Assembly: GCF_000243255.1 (NCBI RefSeq)
Contig: NZ_CM001436.1
Location: 1,514,957 to 1,578,956, forward strand
Source of the DNA: Methanoplanus limicola DSM 2279
GTDB taxonomy: Archaea; Halobacteriota; Methanomicrobia; Methanomicrobiales; Methanomicrobiaceae
DNA length: 64,000 nt
Direction: 5' to 3'
Below are positions 37,402 to 47,175 of the stretch, piece by piece. Made by a program: the position numbers and the translations under genes. The stretch's first letter is position 1; each line of letters opens with the position of its first letter. The notes under the pieces were generated by a model. It had not been told where the DNA came from. It was given only the letters and a program-made list of their open reading frames with translations, and made no database searches.

Positions 37402-39741
37402 TCATTCCGGAAGTTTAGACTTTTCCTCTCTCCGGACCTTATTTTTATCCTCATGGCATATTTTCCCGGAAAATTTCTCAAATAGTGAAATTACAGCGGG
37501 CATAACCACAATCCCGCCAATGAGGGAGAACCCTACTGTCAAAACTGTGACTGTTCCGAAATTCTGAATTATCGGTGATGTAGACAGCAGAAGGGCTGAA
37601 AAACCAAAAGCTGTTGTTAGTCCGGAGACTGAAACTGCTGTGCCAATCTTTTGTATTGATGTCTGAATTGCAGTAAGCATATCTTCGCCCTTCTCCTTCT
37701 CCTCCTGGTAGCGCTCCATTATAAGGATGGTATATTCGGATGCAATTCCGATCGTCATCGCACCAAGTGTTGCTGTCAGGAGCGAGTAGGTAAGACCAAA
37801 TGAATACATAATCAGACCGTTCCACCCGACAATCATGACAATAGGAACAAGAGGGGATATTGCTGAAAAATTCCGGTACACAAGCAGCAGGAATATCAGA
37901 ATCAGTATAAACCCAAGATAGGTCATAGGATTTTTGGTATCTTTTATTCCATTGATGAGGTCTGTAAACATAACCATCTGTCCGGTGTATGCAGCAGACA
38001 TTCCGGGGTGCATTGTGTACCATTCAAGGTCTTTCTGCATATCCTCAACCAGTGACTGTGTTGCCGGAATTGAGATGTCCTCCAGACTAAACTGAATCAC
38101 TGCTTCAGTATTGCCGTTTACATAACTCTCAATATTGCTCTTTGGGATTTTTTCCCAGACTTCATTTAATGTCTGTGCATCTGCCGGCAGGACACCATTA
38201 TTGTATAGTTTCAGGTATGTGGCAATGCTTGTTGCACCTGTCAGATCGCTCTGCTTCTTAAGGGCATAATCACTAAATCCATCAATCCATTTTATGGTGT
38301 CAATATCCTTTACAGAATCTGCCTTTATGAATGTGGTAACCGAGCTTGTTGATCCAATGACACTTCCAAGTTTATCCATAGATACTTTGGCAGGCATACC
38401 CTGAGGAACCATTGAATCTTCATCAGTATCAATTATGACATTTCCGTCAAGCTGAAAGCCGATTACTGCCAGCATAAGCAGGATTATCACGATTGGTACA
38501 GGATTTTTTGCAATTTTAACAGCAATTTTGCCAAGCAGCTTATCATATCTCTCCATCATAGAGCCTTTGGAGATTTTATGAGTATTTACAGGATCGTGGT
38601 CACAGCCCCTCCAGTCAAACTGGCAGCTTTCGGCTTCGTCAAGTATGTTTCCGCTTTCTTTTGGAGTATAATTCATTATGAGGGCGAAGAGCGGCACAAT
38701 TATCATTGCACATAGATAACAGCAGACAATTCCTATGATGCAGATTGTTCCGAAATCAGCAACCATCGGTGCAGGAGCGAGTGCTGAGAGTGCAATAAAT
38801 CCAAGGGCAGTTGCAACCATTGCAAGGAGAATTGCCGGGCCGGAACTGGTGATTGTCGTGAATATGGCTTCTTTCATTGGTACACGGCGTATCTCCTCGT
38901 CAAATCTCGAATGGAACTGAATTGCATAATCAATTCCTATTCCTATCAGCACCGGAAATGCAGCCACAACTATTGAGCTAAGACCAATTCCTGCAAGACC
39001 CATGAATCCGAATGTAAGAATAATCCCACAGAATACAACAAATACTGGCAGCATTCTGTAGCGGACATGGCCAAATAAAAGTGCCATTGCAACGATCATC
39101 AGCAGCATTGCAAGCCCGATTAAAGTACCCATATTCTTCTGCATATCCTCTTTCATCTCAACAGTAAAAGAAGGACTGCCAGAGACAGTTACAGTTATTC
39201 CTGGTGGTGGCTCGGAAAACCTGATGACATTTTCAACATTTTTAACGAGACTTTCTGCGGCATCTTCCGGCATTCCTGTTTCAAGCGGGATGCTTGCAAG
39301 TGTCATTGTCTTTGATGGCAGTACCTTGCTCACATAATCCTCAGGAAGAAGCGCCAGCGCATCTTCTGTCTCACTTATTGAATCTGGAAGTTCTCCTCCG
39401 GTTGCAAGGCGAAGAAGGTCGGGAAGTCCGGTGACACCTGCGACATATCTCTCACCTTCCAGATCATTTTCCAGATTGTCAATATATTTTATTACCTGAG
39501 GGTCTGTTACATCATCTCCTTCAATAATAAGAATAATTGTATCTGAACTGAACTCATTTTCATAATGCAGAAGCAGTGACCCGACAGGTTTATCTGTGTC
39601 CAGGTAAGTCTTAGTCCCTGTTTCCATCTTTGTAAGGGTGGCACCGTACATTGCAAAGAGGAGAACTCCTATTACAATTCCGGCAACGATATATGGATGT
39701 CTGTTTATCGAATTTGCTATGTATTCAAATGGTGATCTCAA
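37402..39741 (-). CDS. RND superfamily exporter (HAE3/MMPL type), copy 1
   Basis: This 779-aa protein has the twelve-helix plan in two halves: one helix, a large external loop, then five helices, repeated. Clear marks are GIGIDYAIQFHSRFDEE after helix 4 and GIASEYTILIMERYQEE at the matching point of the second half, as in archaeal HAE3/MMPL exporters of lipids or hydrophobic molecules. The start is TTG, supported by GGGAGG 8 nt before it; no ATG fits as well. A paralogue lies at 44929-47175. A TrmB regulator 0.5 kb upstream on the other strand may control it. Confidence 0.9.
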   Translation of the reverse strand: MRSPFEYIANSINRHPYIVAGIVIGVLLFAMYGATLTKMETGTKTYLDTDKPVGSLLLHYENEFSSDTIILIIEGDDVTDPQVIKYIDNLENDLEGERYVAGVTGLPDLLRLATGGELPDSISETEDALALLPEDYVSKVLPSKTMTLASIPLETGMPEDAAESLVKNVENVIRFSEPPPGITVTVSGSPSFTVEMKEDMQKNMGTLIGLAMLLMIVAMALLFGHVRYRMLPVFVVFCGIILTFGFMGLAGIGLSSIVVAAFPVLIGIGIDYAIQFHSRFDEEIRRVPMKEAIFTTITSSGPAILLAMVATALGFIALSALAPAPMVADFGTICIIGIVCCYLCAMIIVPLFALIMNYTPKESGNILDEAESCQFDWRGCDHDPVNTHKISKGSMMERYDKLLGKIAVKIAKNPVPIVIILLMLAVIGFQLDGNVIIDTDEDSMVPQGMPAKVSMDKLGSVIGSTSSVTTFIKADSVKDIDTIKWIDGFSDYALKKQSDLTGATSIATYLKLYNNGVLPADAQTLNEVWEKIPKSNIESYVNGNTEAVIQFSLEDISIPATQSLVEDMQKDLEWYTMHPGMSAAYTGQMVMFTDLINGIKDTKNPMTYLGFILILIFLLLVYRNFSAISPLVPIVMIVGWNGLIMYSFGLTYSLLTATLGAMTIGIASEYTILIMERYQEEKEKGEDMLTAIQTSIQKIGTAVSVSGLTTAFGFSALLLSTSPIIQNFGTVTVLTVGFSLIGGIVVMPAVISLFEKFSGKICHEDKNKVRREEKSKLPE

Positions 39742-39800
39742 AAAAAATCCTCCCTTTTCTTAAAATTTTCCGGTTATAATTCAGAATGACAGAATATCTA

Positions 39801-40220
39801 TTATTTTCCCGGAATAATCTGTTTAAGATCGCTGGACCTGTGTTTTTTAAATTGGTATTTTGGGCTTAGATAGTCTCTTATCAGTGACTCTGTAATTTTT
39901 GTCATCAGGTAATTGTCATCGTATTTGCCCGGCATTTCATTGGTTATCCTACATATCCCGGCAAAATTTATCATCTTTTCCCGTGAGTACAAAATATATG
40001 ATGTGCGGCCTGAAGCAGTTTCACTCTCAAGATTTTTAATCGTATGAAGAATCAGGTCATCCGGAATAATATATTCTTCTGAATCTGCCTGGTGGAGCAA
40101 TTCTATTAATGATATATAATATTTAGATGGAATAAATCCGGTTTCATTCCATATATGATAAGTTTCCGGACTGGATAACTCTTCATTTATTTCCTGGGGT
40201 TGGGCTTTATTCCTGATCAT
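39801..40220 (-). CDS. hypothetical protein
   Basis: I do not recognise this 139-aa protein. It is polar, without signal peptide or membrane segment, and contains alternating short hydrophobic runs (ETGFIPSKYYISLIELLHQ, TSYILYSREKMINFAGICR) and a basic C terminus (KKHRSSDLKQIIPGK). It shares a 77-bp divergent promoter region with the trmB gene and is followed by the RND exporter after 59 bp in the same direction, so it may be cotranscribed with the exporter and regulated by TrmB. Confidence 0.6.
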   Translation of the reverse strand: MIRNKAQPQEINEELSSPETYHIWNETGFIPSKYYISLIELLHQADSEEYIIPDDLILHTIKNLESETASGRTSYILYSREKMINFAGICRITNEMPGKYDDNYLMTKITESLIRDYLSPKYQFKKHRSSDLKQIIPGK

Positions 40221-40277
40221 TTATACTGCCTCATGGCCTGCATAATAGTATCTGGAAAGAATCTAATATCAATGAGG

Positions 40278-40296
40278 TACAACTCATAGAGTTGTA
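40278..40296. promoter_or_regulatory. palindromic operator candidate at the trmB start
   Basis: Two perfect 8-bp arms, TACAACTC and GAGTTGTA, are separated by ATA and end 1 bp before the trmB ATG. A dimeric regulator bound here would block initiation of trmB and could affect the divergent gene at 40220, so autoregulation by TrmB is likely. That is inference from position and symmetry. Confidence 0.55.
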
Positions 40297-40297
40297 A

Positions 40298-41053
40298 ATG
40301 AAAAATAAGGTGATTGAAGCTCTGAAATTACTTGGACTGACCGAATATGAATCAAAAGCCTATGTTTCTATTGTGGGGCTGGGCATGTCCTCAGCGAGGG
40401 AGATACATGAAAACAGCGGTGTTCCTCTTGGAAGAATATACTCTGTATTGAAAGAACTGGCGGATAAGGGGTTTATTGATGTTCAGGAGGGAAACCCTTC
40501 TTATTATTCTTCACCTGATCCTTCAATAATCCTGAATTCATTCCGGATGGAAATTAACAAAAATATTGATGAATCTATAAAATATCTTGGAGATCTTCAT
40601 TTAGGTACAAAACCTGTACCTCCTTTCTGGACCATACGGAGTGAATGGTCAATAAAGAACAGGGTTAAATCTCTTATTGTAAATGCTGAAAAAGAGATAA
40701 TTTTTGTTGTTGATGATTTTAGTACTTTTAAGTGGGCATTAAGTGATGTTGTAAAAGCAAAAAAAAGACTGAATATTGAAATTTATGCCTCAAAAAAATC
40801 TGATTTTGAAGGAACCGGTTTAAGGATTACAGAGTTTTCTGAAAGATGGCAGAAGTTCATGAAAAATGTTGAGGAGAAGTCAATGAGATTTGATGGAAAA
40901 ATAACAGAAAATAAGTTACTTATGATTATTGATGAATCAACGGCTTTTGTGATTAATTCTTCTGAGGAGGAGAACTACGGTACAATAATTATGATGCCGG
41001 CATTTGTTTTTATGCTTAAAAATAATATCAAAATTCTGGAAGGCAGCATATAA
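40298..41053 (+). CDS. TrmB family transcriptional regulator
   Basis: Residues 1-80 form a winged helix-turn-helix of the TrmB family (LGLTEYESKAYVSIVGLG, then SAREIHENSGVPLGRIYSVLKELADKGFI). A short coiled segment (90-110) and a C-terminal domain (115-251) follow, as in regulators with a sensor similar to phospholipase-D-like or sugar-binding domains; the ligand is unknown. Its own start overlaps a palindrome. Neighbours on the other strand, a hypothetical protein and an RND exporter, are the obvious targets. Confidence 0.9.
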   Translation: MKNKVIEALKLLGLTEYESKAYVSIVGLGMSSAREIHENSGVPLGRIYSVLKELADKGFIDVQEGNPSYYSSPDPSIILNSFRMEINKNIDESIKYLGDLHLGTKPVPPFWTIRSEWSIKNRVKSLIVNAEKEIIFVVDDFSTFKWALSDVVKAKKRLNIEIYASKKSDFEGTGLRITEFSERWQKFMKNVEEKSMRFDGKITENKLLMIIDESTAFVINSSEEENYGTIIMMPAFVFMLKNNIKILEGSI

Positions 41054-41127
41054 TGAAGTATGTCAGTACATATGAAACTAAACGCTTAATTATTTAGATA
41101 ATTGATACATTGTCAGGAAAATAAAAA

Positions 41128-42459
41128 ATGATCAATAATAATCAGATATATGATACAATAATAATCGGTGGCGGGCCGGCCGGTCTTTTCTGTGCTGCAA
41201 ATATCTCCATAGAACACGCAGAAAAAGGAAAATATAATGGAAATTCTGACAATAAAATTCTTATCCTGGAGAAGAAAAAACTCTGCGGGAGAAAACTCCT
41301 GATAACCGGGACAGGGCAGTGCAATATTACCAATAAGGAAGAGATAAAAAAATTTCCTGCACATTACGGTGGCAACGGGAATTTTCTTAAACCTTCTTTA
41401 TCGTCTTTTTCAAACAGGGATCTCATCAGTTTCTTTGAGAGCAGGGGTCTGCCACTTGTTACAGATAAAAACGGCAAGGTTTTTCCGGAATCGAAAAAAG
41501 CTTCAGATGTTCTTGATATTTTAATTTCTGAATGTGAAAAGAAGGGAGTTCTGATAAAAACCGGTGATGCTGTAATTAAAACTGAATATCAGGACAATAA
41601 ACGTCCCGGAGATTTGGGTCTGTCAGATATTAATCTCTCAGATGAGCATCCTGGAGGGAGATTTATAGTTCATACGGAGAATGACAGATACGAATGCAGA
41701 AATCTGGTTGTCGCAACCGGAGGAATGACCTATCCTGCAACAGGTTCAACAGGTGACGGTTATAAATTTGCCAGTGGTTTTGGGCATACTGTTATCAGTC
41801 CTTCACCTGCACTTGCTGCTGTTTATATCCGGGATTTTGAGCTATCTGATCTTTCAGGAATATCTTTTGAAGGCGTTAAAATATCTCTTTTCAGAGATAA
41901 TTGTAAGATGTCGGAGCAGTCCGGTGATCTGCTGATAACCCATAAGGGGTTTTCAGGCCCCTGTATCCTTCATTTATCAAGGCATATTCTCCCGGGAGAT
42001 ATTCTTAAGATTTCTTTTATATCCGGAAAAAATCCTGAAATTTTCAGGCAGGATATAACTGAAAAAATTGAAGAAAGCAGTACAAAAACTGTCAGAAAGG
42101 TCCTGACTGAATCCGGACTCCCGGAGAGATTTGTGAAAAAATATCTTGAGATTTCCGGGATTTCTGCTGATCTTACCTGTGCTCACTTTAATAAGAAGAT
42201 GAGAAACAGGATTATATCAGGACTTTTAGGTTATGAAGTCCTGGTGGATTCTCTCTCCGGGTTAAATGAAGCGATGGTAACAAAGGGCGGCGTTGATCTA
42301 AAGGAGATAAACCGGAAGACGCTGGAGTCTAAAATAATTCCCGGTCTTTATTTTATCGGTGAAGTATCTGATATTGACGGGGATACCGGTGGTTATAATC
42401 TTCAGGCGGCATTTTCAATGGCTTTTGCTGCCGCTCGTTCAATTTCCGGAAAAAAGTAA
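41128..42459 (+). CDS. NAD(P)/FAD-dependent oxidoreductase, HI0933 family
   Basis: A Rossmann dinucleotide fold opens the 443-aa protein (IIIGGGPAGLFCAANIS), followed by the HI0933 signature KLLITGTGQCNITN near residue 60. GGMTYPATGSTGDGYKFA (about 200), THKGFSGPCILHLSR and the C-terminal GGVDLKEINRKTLESK and DIDGDTGGYNLQAAFSMA complete the family pattern (TIGR00275, also called BaiN-like). FAD is expected to bind tightly; the physiological substrate is not established. Insertions near residues 30-45 and 155-180 are polar loops. AGGAAAA precedes the ATG. It follows trmB by 74 bp in the same direction. Confidence 0.9.
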   Translation: MINNNQIYDTIIIGGGPAGLFCAANISIEHAEKGKYNGNSDNKILILEKKKLCGRKLLITGTGQCNITNKEEIKKFPAHYGGNGNFLKPSLSSFSNRDLISFFESRGLPLVTDKNGKVFPESKKASDVLDILISECEKKGVLIKTGDAVIKTEYQDNKRPGDLGLSDINLSDEHPGGRFIVHTENDRYECRNLVVATGGMTYPATGSTGDGYKFASGFGHTVISPSPALAAVYIRDFELSDLSGISFEGVKISLFRDNCKMSEQSGDLLITHKGFSGPCILHLSRHILPGDILKISFISGKNPEIFRQDITEKIEESSTKTVRKVLTESGLPERFVKKYLEISGISADLTCAHFNKKMRNRIISGLLGYEVLVDSLSGLNEAMVTKGGVDLKEINRKTLESKIIPGLYFIGEVSDIDGDTGGYNLQAAFSMAFAAARSISGKK

Positions 42460-42598
42460 TTCTGATTTTGATGTAATGGATTATCGACAATACCTGAGTT
42501 ATAATTTACTCCTCCTGATTTGACTTAGATCAATATATTCTGGATGTCTGATACATAAAATTATATGTTTGAGCGATTATCTACTGTTGGTGTAGACT

Positions 42599-42784
42599 AT
42601 GACCGGATATGCAAATCTTGAGGAGAAAGATCTCTCAGAACTAAAAGAGTGTGAAGAGAAGATGAATGTTGTTCTCCTGGCTGTCAAGAAGGAGCCAAAA
42701 GTAGCGGATCTTTCTGCTGAAGCATTAAAGACAATTCAGGATGTTGAGTCAAAGATTGGTTTTAAACTCGTAGCATACGAGTAA
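42599..42784 (+). CDS. small acidic protein, unknown function
   Basis: This 61-aa protein has two predicted helices (LEEKDLSELKECEEKMNVVL and SAEALKTIQDVESKIG) and ends in a beta-like KLVAYE. GGTG lies 6 nt before the ATG. The composition is acidic with one Cys. I know of no function, but such short proteins recur in methanogen genomes. It stands alone between the HI0933-type gene and the pRiA4b-like gene. Confidence 0.65.
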   Translation: MTGYANLEEKDLSELKECEEKMNVVLLAVKKEPKVADLSAEALKTIQDVESKIGFKLVAYE

Positions 42785-42966
42785 ACCTGTTTCTCTGGCT
42801 ATTTTACTTTTTTTATTTTTGTTATCCGGATTTTATTCTGCTCTTTTTAATCAGGTTTAATCTGTGATTTGTGCAGCATTATCTGTCTATATGTCCCTCT
42901 CTCATAATTTGCTCTGATAATGTGACCTGGGGCAAATATAATTCCTGAATCTGTCCAATATATTTT

Positions 42967-43656
42967 ATGGTGCAGAGAACTTATCCCGGCAGATGCCTCA
43001 TCTCCGGGTCAGATACAACAAAGCGGAAGGCAGAGAGTGAGATTATTCTTTCGCTGAATAAATATCGCAGAGAAGAGTCTGAACCTGTTTCATGGCTTAT
43101 TCTTTTCACTGGATTCAGAAATCCTAAATTCTGGCTCTATCTTCTCGTAGATCGAAATTCAACCCTTAAAGATATAGATCAGAAGTTAAGGGATGTCTGG
43201 CTTGAATGCTGCGGTCATCTTTCATCGTTTTATATAGCCGGAAAGGAATATGAATCTGATCCGTCTGAAGATTTAGAATATGGCAAAGGACTTGATATGG
43301 CTGATGTTACTGTAGATAAGCTCTTAACAGTAAACCTTACAGGAAAGCACGTATATGACAATGGAAGCCCGACTACTCTGTATTTTAAGGTTATATGTGA
43401 ACTTCCTTACCGGACAAAAGAAGGCAGAAAAACAGAGATCGTTGCCAGAAATAAAAGACCGGAAATATTCTGTTCAAAATGCGGAAGGCCGGCAACCTAT
43501 ATATTCCGCCTTTATGAAGATCAGGATGACATATTTTACTGCGATAAATGCCACATAAAACATAAATCCGGTGATGATGCCTGGCTTTTGGCTGCAAATT
43601 CCCCCCGTTCAGGAGTCTGTGGATACGAAGGCGGACTGGCTGATGATGAATGCTGA
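42967..43656 (+). CDS. pRiA4b ORF-3-like protein with C-terminal zinc ribbon
   Basis: The central part (residues 55-150) follows the pRiA4b ORF-3 fold (PF07929): LVDRNSTLKDIDQKLRDVW, HLSSFYIAGKEY, then MADVTVDKLLT and YFKVICELP. A C-terminal zinc ribbon is formed by CSKCG and CDKCH (about 169-198). The N-terminal segment also holds CLISGSDTTKRKAESEI. The family name comes from a plasmid and the role is unknown; the zinc ribbon suggests nucleic acid or protein binding. No mobile element flanks it. Start ATG 42967 has no clear Shine-Dalgarno. Confidence 0.75.
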   Translation: MVQRTYPGRCLISGSDTTKRKAESEIILSLNKYRREESEPVSWLILFTGFRNPKFWLYLLVDRNSTLKDIDQKLRDVWLECCGHLSSFYIAGKEYESDPSEDLEYGKGLDMADVTVDKLLTVNLTGKHVYDNGSPTTLYFKVICELPYRTKEGRKTEIVARNKRPEIFCSKCGRPATYIFRLYEDQDDIFYCDKCHIKHKSGDDAWLLAANSPRSGVCGYEGGLADDEC

Positions 43657-43741
43657 GATATGTTTCCGGTCAAAATTCCCGGAGGTATTCTTACCACATC
43701 ACTTATTAATTCTGATGTAGAATACTGATTAGAAAAATATC

Positions 43742-44026
43742 ATGTTTGTAGTATTACTGAAATACATTACAGAAACGGAAATGATTGACAATTATCTTCC
43801 GGCGCACAGGGATTACCTTACCGAACAATATCAAAACGGGAATTTTATTATCTCCGGAAGACAGATACCACGTACAGGCGGTATTATTTTTGCAAATGTG
43901 TGCAGCAGGGATGAACTGGAAGGAATAATCGAAAAAGATCCTTTTAAAATTAATAACATTGCCGATTATGAATTCATTGAATTTGAACCCACTATGTCAT
44001 GTGAAGAACTTGAGTGGATTCTCTGA
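43742..44026 (+). CDS. YciI-like protein
   Basis: This 94-aa protein has the YciI/dimeric ferredoxin-like fold: strand VVLLKYI, helix with HRDYLTEQYQNGNFIISGRQ (conserved His and Asp), GGIIFANV and the KDPFKINNIADYEFIEFEP end. Small enzymes of this group act in degradation or detoxification, but no substrate can be named. It is a single gene; no strong Shine-Dalgarno is visible. Confidence 0.85.
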   Translation: MFVVLLKYITETEMIDNYLPAHRDYLTEQYQNGNFIISGRQIPRTGGIIFANVCSRDELEGIIEKDPFKINNIADYEFIEFEPTMSCEELEWIL

Positions 44027-44136
44027 ATAATTAAAAAATGTATTTTTCCGGTAGGAAAAAATAATTTACCAGGTTTCTTTTAAAAAATCCGGGAATCAGT
44101 CAGGCTCTCGTTTAAATTTGGCATCTGAGAATTTTC

Positions 44137-44856
44137 TTATTTATTTATCTGTATATACTTACAGAATTTATCAATGTCCCTGAATAATCCTGCGTTCTCT
44201 TTAATCCATTCAATACTCTTATTCCACCATTTGAATTCTTTCAGAAGTGAGATCTGATCTTCATTAAAACGGTATTTAATAATTTTTGCCGGAGACCCTG
44301 CAGCTATTGCATAGTCCGGAACATCTTTTGTCACAACCGAACCTGCACCTATTATTGCCCCGTCACCTATTGTTTTTCCGTCAAGTATGGTGCATCCGGT
44401 ACCGATCCAGACATCATTCCCTATTTTTATTGGCAGACTCTCCTGAAAGACAGTTTCATCTGTAAAAGAAGCCAGTACCCCCGGATTCCACTTTGAATAA
44501 AATGCCGGATGAGTTGCAACAAAAGTTCCGGAAGGATGAAAACCATATCCGATTCTGTTATGCAGGGCAATTGAACAGAACTTCCCGACTGTGGTATTAT
44601 GCATGCCCGACCAGGTATATGTGTAATCTCCTATAACAGATGATGAAATCCCTACTCCCGGATGTATGACCACGTTATCGCCGAGTTTGCAGTCCGGAAA
44701 TACTACTGCACCTTCAAAGATAACTGCACCCGGAAATTTCTTCATCAGTTCATAATTGAGTTTTTTTCCATCGTGGTACGCCGCATACTGACCGATACAT
44801 CCGTCTTCCATCGGATTTCCGGTAAAATTAAATCTCTCATCTTTGGGATCAAACAT
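44137..44856 (-). CDS. hexapeptide-repeat acyltransferase (CatB/LbH family)
   Basis: The 239-aa protein is a left-handed beta helix acyltransferase. Hexapeptide turns run from about residue 45 ([16 protein letters not shown]) to 195 ([50 protein letters not shown]). The catalytic His of this family probably lies in GMHNTTVG. The C-terminal helix contains [12 protein letters not shown], typical of xenobiotic acetyltransferases. It uses acetyl-CoA or another acyl-CoA on a hydroxyl or amino group; the target is unknown. Polysaccharide modification is one option. Confidence 0.87.
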   Translation of the reverse strand: MFDPKDERFNFTGNPMEDGCIGQYAAYHDGKKLNYELMKKFPGAVIFEGAVVFPDCKLGDNVVIHPGVGISSSVIGDYTYTWSGMHNTTVGKFCSIALHNRIGYGFHPSGTFVATHPAFYSKWNPGVLASFTDETVFQESLPIKIGNDVWIGTGCTILDGKTIGDGAIIGAGSVVTKDVPDYAIAAGSPAKIIKYRFNEDQISLLKEFKWWNKSIEWIKENAGLFRDIDKFCKYIQINK

Positions 44857-44928
44857 ACAGGAATAATTGAATGGAAATGATAAATATATTCTTCATTTGT
44901 ACGGATGAAAGGAAAAAGTTAGAGATTA

Positions 44929-47175
44929 TTATAAAGAAGATTTACTCTCTTTTTTGATTATGTTCTCAGTACCTGCATAAAATGTCAGAATTGCCGGCAT
45001 TATAAAAATTGCACCTATAAGCGAGAACCCTACCGCAATGACAGTTGAAAGACCGAAGGTGCCGATGATTGGAAATGCCGAGAGCATGAGGGCCGAAAAA
45101 CCGCTTGCAGTGACAAGTCCCGATACTGTTATTGCAGAGCCGATTTTTTTAACCGCAGTTATAATAGCTTCCGTCTTATCTCCGGATTTCTCATACTCTT
45201 CGATATATCTCTCCATGACAAGAATTGTATATTCGGATGCAACTCCTATCGTCATTGAACCCAGGCAGGCACTGATTGGATTATATTCCATCCCAAGAAT
45301 CAGCATTGCGACTGTATTCCAGCCGACAATACATATTATGGGTACTACGGGTGTTGCTGCAACCAGTTTTCTGTATGCAAAAAGCAGGAAGAGGAATATC
45401 AGGATAAATCCTGTAATTGTCATCTGGTCTTTGCTCTCTGCAATCTGGGATATCAGGGCAGTATACAGGTCAAAATCGCCTGTGGGGAAGAGTTCTATAC
45501 CCGCCGGAGGATTAAGCCAGGTAATATCTGCTGAAACCGCTGCCTTAAGTTCACTCTCTTCATCCATTGAGAGACTTACTGTTGAAAATGAAACCACTGC
45601 TTCATCCGGTCCCTGAAGATAGGGATTTTTTTTATCATCCGGAATTTCTTCAAGGATATAGTTCAGAGTCCCCTGGTCATCTGGAATCTCATTGTTATTG
45701 TATTTCCGGATAATAGTTGCAATACTGTCAACTCCGGTGATTTCTTCATGATTGTCCTCAGCAAAACTGCCAAATCTGTCAATCCATTGTATTACTTCGA
45801 TATTTGTAAGCTCATCCCCTTTTATGTAATAGGGAAAGGCAGTCACAGATCCTGCGACATCCTGCACTTTATCAAGGGATAACTGTGCAGGAAGGTCAGG
45901 CGGTGCCATGTCTTTGGTACTTGTATCTATTGCAATAGTTGAATCGGTTACCACACCGATGTACGCAACTGAGACTGCAATTATTAATATCGGAACTGAT
46001 ACCCTGACGATCTTTTTGGATAACCTGCCAAGGACATGATCGTATGCTGACATTATTCTGTGTGCAGGGCCGCTGTTGTCATATTTCGGCTCGTATGACA
46101 TGACTGATGCAATTGCCGGGAATCCGAATAGTGCAGTTAAATAACTGCATGCAACTCCGATTATTGCCACAATTCCAAAACTCTGAATCATTGGAATCGG
46201 GGTTAAAATCATTGCAATAAAACCCATTGTAGTTGCAAGCATTGCAAGGAGGACTGCCGGACCTGTGTTTGATACTGTTTCAAGCACTGAATCATGTATT
46301 GACTGGTCTTTTCTTCTCTCCTCGTCAAATCTTGCATGAAACTGAACTGCATAATCTATACCGAGGCCAAGAAGAATCGGCAGTGCTGCTACAGCACCGT
46401 TGTTAAACGGAATATTAAATGCACCCATAAAGCCGAAGGTGTAAATTAAACTTACAAGCAGAAGCACAATCGGCAGATACCAGTGTCTCATATTTGAGAA
46501 GAGAATGCCAAGAACGACAAACATCAGGGCAAATGCACCAAGGACAAGTACAATACCATTCTCAACCATTGCTGTCTGCATCTCAACATTATACGGTGTG
46601 CCGCCTGTGACCTCAATATAAACTCCCGGCGGAAGAACGGCAGTATCAACAATTGACTGCACACCGGGGAGAATTGTGGCTGAAATGTCAGTTGATATCC
46701 CCTGTTCAACTTCTATATATGCAATGGCGGTTTCACTGTCAGGTATAAACATCCCGGAATCTTTTTCCGGCAGAAGTGAAATCAGTTCATTTATATCTTT
46801 GTTATTATCCGGCAGAACTCCGCCGTTCATTTCTGAAACAATATCTGCAATTGACGTTGATGATTTGATATAATCAAGTCTGTTTATCTGCTCCTCCAGT
46901 ATCAGCAGATCTTTTAGCAGTTCGTAATCGGCAGGATTTGCAGTCTGAATTAAAAGTATATAGGTGTCAGATACAAAATTGTCATTGTACTGGTCATAGA
47001 TTATCCCCTTAGGAGTTGATTTGTCAAGATACTGATCTGACATATTCTGCGATTTTATATACGTTGTGAAATATCCGGCGCAGATGAAAAGAACAACCAG
47101 TAACAGAAGGATTGTCTTCGGATGCCTGTTTATTATCTCTCCGGTTTTCCGGTATGCTTCATTTAACCCTGACAT
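44929..47175 (-). CDS. RND superfamily exporter (HAE3/MMPL type), copy 2
   Basis: This 748-aa protein is a paralogue of the exporter at 37402-39741: the same two-half plan, with GLGIDYAVQFHARFDEE in the first half and GVASEYTILVMERYIEE in the second. External loops carry IRKYNNNEIPDDQGTL and LQGPDEAVVSFSTVSL. AGGAGT precedes the ATG. It is divergent from two COG1361 surface proteins (47527 and 48830), with a 351-bp shared upstream region. Proteins of that kind are often found near such exporters and may act as external partners; this is inference. Confidence 0.9.
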   Translation of the reverse strand: MSGLNEAYRKTGEIINRHPKTILLLLVVLFICAGYFTTYIKSQNMSDQYLDKSTPKGIIYDQYNDNFVSDTYILLIQTANPADYELLKDLLILEEQINRLDYIKSSTSIADIVSEMNGGVLPDNNKDINELISLLPEKDSGMFIPDSETAIAYIEVEQGISTDISATILPGVQSIVDTAVLPPGVYIEVTGGTPYNVEMQTAMVENGIVLVLGAFALMFVVLGILFSNMRHWYLPIVLLLVSLIYTFGFMGAFNIPFNNGAVAALPILLGLGIDYAVQFHARFDEERRKDQSIHDSVLETVSNTGPAVLLAMLATTMGFIAMILTPIPMIQSFGIVAIIGVACSYLTALFGFPAIASVMSYEPKYDNSGPAHRIMSAYDHVLGRLSKKIVRVSVPILIIAVSVAYIGVVTDSTIAIDTSTKDMAPPDLPAQLSLDKVQDVAGSVTAFPYYIKGDELTNIEVIQWIDRFGSFAEDNHEEITGVDSIATIIRKYNNNEIPDDQGTLNYILEEIPDDKKNPYLQGPDEAVVSFSTVSLSMDEESELKAAVSADITWLNPPAGIELFPTGDFDLYTALISQIAESKDQMTITGFILIFLFLLFAYRKLVAATPVVPIICIVGWNTVAMLILGMEYNPISACLGSMTIGVASEYTILVMERYIEEYEKSGDKTEAIITAVKKIGSAITVSGLVTASGFSALMLSAFPIIGTFGLSTVIAVGFSLIGAIFIMPAILTFYAGTENIIKKESKSSL

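Noticed and set aside
42967-43656. Remnant of a plasmid or insertion sequence because of the pRiA4b family name
   Set aside because: No inverted ends, transposase or plasmid genes flank it, and the gene is intact with composition like its neighbours.
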